Positions 15,501 to 16,552 of a stretch of DNA of 16,552 nt are shown piece after piece. The notes below the pieces were generated by a model, which was not told the DNA's origin, searched no databases, and worked only from the letters and a program-made list of their open reading frames with translations. The stretch covers positions 1-16,552 of the forward strand of contig JBCCLI010000110.1 of the NCBI GenBank assembly GCA_039026975.1. Reading direction: 5' to 3'. Both the position numbers and the translations under genes were made by a program. The DNA comes from JBCBKZ01 sp039026975. GTDB taxonomy: Bacteria > Bacteroidota > Bacteroidia > J057. Position 1 is the stretch's first letter. Each line of letters opens with the position of its first letter.

Positions 15501-15884
15501 TCATTCTGATTTAGGTTGGATCAAAACACCAGCAAAAAGAAAGGTTATGGCTGCTATGGTTAATAGAATGCCAGGGAGAATAGCCCCTAAGAAAAATGCA
15601 AGCCCGCTATCTATCAAGATAAGCACCGTTAGCACCCATAAGACTTTTCTCCCTTCCTGATTCATAAAAAGAGGGAGTAGCCCTAGGACAGCTAGTCCAG
15701 TGAGATGAATAGAGGGATGGAGAAATAAAACGGGGACTATGTCCTTGAGAAAACCAGATGCATCAGACTCTTTGATGGCATCACTCACAAACCCCAATCC
15801 ACTTCCGTGAAAACCTGCCATAAGAAGGAGAAGGATACTCCCAAAGATGATGCAAAGTCGATAAAATCTGGGTTTACTATCCAT
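15501..15884 (-). CDS. Small four-helix integral membrane protein, unknown family
   Basis: The protein has 127 residues from the ATG at 15884. The frame stays open further upstream, with Met codons at 15914 and 15947, but those overlap the preceding gene and add a polar segment. The 15884 start falls five bases after that gene's stop and gives a short basic N-terminus before the first helix. Four hydrophobic helices are at about residues 9-30, 48-70, 80-100 and 102-122. The second carries HPSIHLTGLAVLG. I do not recognise a family. It is likely co-transcribed with the Asp-box gene upstream and perhaps with the LytTR gene 66 bases downstream. Confidence 0.7.
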   Translation of the reverse strand: MDSKPRFYRLCIIFGSILLLLMAGFHGSGLGFVSDAIKESDASGFLKDIVPVLFLHPSIHLTGLAVLGLLPLFMNQEGRKVLWVLTVLILIDSGLAFFLGAILPGILLTIAAITFLFAGVLIQPKSE

Positions 15885-15888
15885 AAGG

Positions 15889-16552
15889 TTATCGTTTTCT
15901 CTTTCTATACTCATCCCAAGTCCTGGTACCTCCATATAGGGTACCATTTATTACCAGAAAATCAAAAAAGACCATTTTTTCTGTAGGATAAATGAGATTC
16001 CAGCTAAGGCCATTATCCGCTGATCTATGGACACCATAGTTATTACTCAGCAGTAGGGAATCCCCTACCTGCACAATTTCATACACATAAGATCCTTCTC
16101 GGGGCTGATAGAAGGTTTCTTGCCAGGTTTTTCCCCAGTCATCAGAGTAGATTAAATCACCATTGAGTACCAGCTCATAGACTCTACGGCCAATGTTATG
16201 AGTATAGTGGACAGCCCCTTCTTGTCGGATCCATCTCCAGCTTTTTCCTCCATTCTCTGAAAGTAAAGTGCCCTGACTGCTACCGGCTACCAGCTTGCCG
16301 TTATACCCATACATACTCAGCACCTGTGGCCCTGTATGTACGGCCTCCCAATGACTACTTCCTTTTTTACTTCTGTAAATGCCTATATCCGTTCCCACAA
16401 ATAGATAGCCCTCATATTCATAAATAGCCTGAATACTTAGGGTAGGTAAATCATAGTTGAGAGATTGCCAGCTAGCCCCTTCATCTGGAGAATGATAAAT
16501 GCCTTTCCTAAATACCCCCACATACACGTTATCTCCATCTATATGCAGCGCA
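15889..16552 (-). CDS. Asp-box (BNR/sortilin-like) repeat protein, 5' end outside the window
   Basis: The reading frame runs open from the window edge; the first in-frame start codon inside (a GTG at 16527) is not a real start, because the coding pattern ALHIDGDNVYVG continues past it. About 221 residues are visible. They hold five Asp-box motifs (HSPDEGASW, RSKKGSSHW, LSENGGKSW, YSDDWGKTW, RSADNGLSW), each opening a blade of about 40 residues. They alternate with strands such as YLFVGTDIGIYR. This is the C-terminal part of a beta-propeller protein, probably exported. The second copy, RSKKGSSHW, has lost the Asp and Gly of the motif. The stop at 15889-15891 lies five bases before the small membrane protein's start, so the two are probably one operon. 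Confidence 0.82.
   Translation of the reverse strand, partial: ALHIDGDNVYVGVFRKGIYHSPDEGASWQSLNYDLPTLSIQAIYEYEGYLFVGTDIGIYRSKKGSSHWEAVHTGPQVLSMYGYNGKLVAGSSQGTLLSENGGKSWRWIRQEGAVHYTHNIGRRVYELVLNGDLIYSDDWGKTWQETFYQPREGSYVYEIVQVGDSLLLSNNYGVHRSADNGLSWNLIYPTEKMVFFDFLVINGTLYGGTRTWDEYRKRKR

Noticed and set aside
15885..15947. Longer start for the small membrane protein at 15947 or 15914
   Set aside because: Both overlap the preceding Asp-box gene and add a polar segment; the ATG at 15884 fits the gene spacing and first helix better.
1..16552. CRISPR arrays, tRNA or rRNA genes, insertion sequences, phage genes, toxin-antitoxin pairs
   Set aside because: I saw no regular repeats with spacers, no cloverleaf arms, no transposase or integrase motifs and no small toxin-like pairs; by eye, so weak elements could be missed.

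Overview
The window comes from a member of the Bacteroidota, probably a Cytophagales/Cyclobacteriaceae-like genome. This placement is an inference from gene content. The content includes secreted Asp-box (sortilin/BNR-like) proteins, a DUF5916 outer-membrane barrel with a CBM9-like head, a LytS/LytR-type kinase and regulator pair, a membrane-anchored LytTR protein, and a small Crp/Fnr-like regulator ending in an LSRIR helix. Starts lack strong Shine-Dalgarno sequences and the DNA is moderately AT-rich. I see no tRNA, rRNA, CRISPR array, insertion sequence or phage gene. The region reads as ordinary chromosome with several local oddities.

Layout. 1-4000: a secreted SnoaL-like protein with a C-terminal membrane anchor (+) converges on a very large secreted Asp-box protein (-). 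4000-8200: a secreted class C beta-lactamase-fold serine hydrolase (+) converges on a DUF5916 outer-membrane protein (-). 8400-10140: a LytS-type histidine kinase and its LytTR response regulator overlap and form a two-component operon. 10220-11380: a Crp/Fnr-like regulator is followed by a secreted SRPBCC protein. 11438-12816: a shortened methyltransferase-like membrane protein (-) is divergent from a TetR regulator (+). The gap between them carries two abutting 22-bp copies of a candidate operator. 12887-13501: a DoxX-like membrane protein (+). 13520-16552: a run of minus-strand genes. In transcription order these are an Asp-box protein cut by the window edge, a small four-helix membrane protein, a membrane-bound LytTR regulator, a DUF2306 membrane protein, and a DUF2141 gene that overlaps DUF2306 by ATGA but is broken by a frameshift and apparent loss of its N-terminal part.

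How the genes work together. Three small regulatory modules can be inferred. The first is the kinase/response regulator pair. The second is TetR with its divergent methyltransferase-like target, and possibly the downstream DoxX-like gene. The third is the membrane LytTR protein with the DUF2306/DUF2141 pair. Convergent gene ends at about 620-650, 6009-6045 and 11391-11440 carry inverted repeats that could act as two-way terminators. I found no convincing new defence or mobile system. The best leads are the TetR operator array, the decayed DUF2141 gene, and the methyltransferase-like protein that seems to lack part of its cofactor-binding fold.
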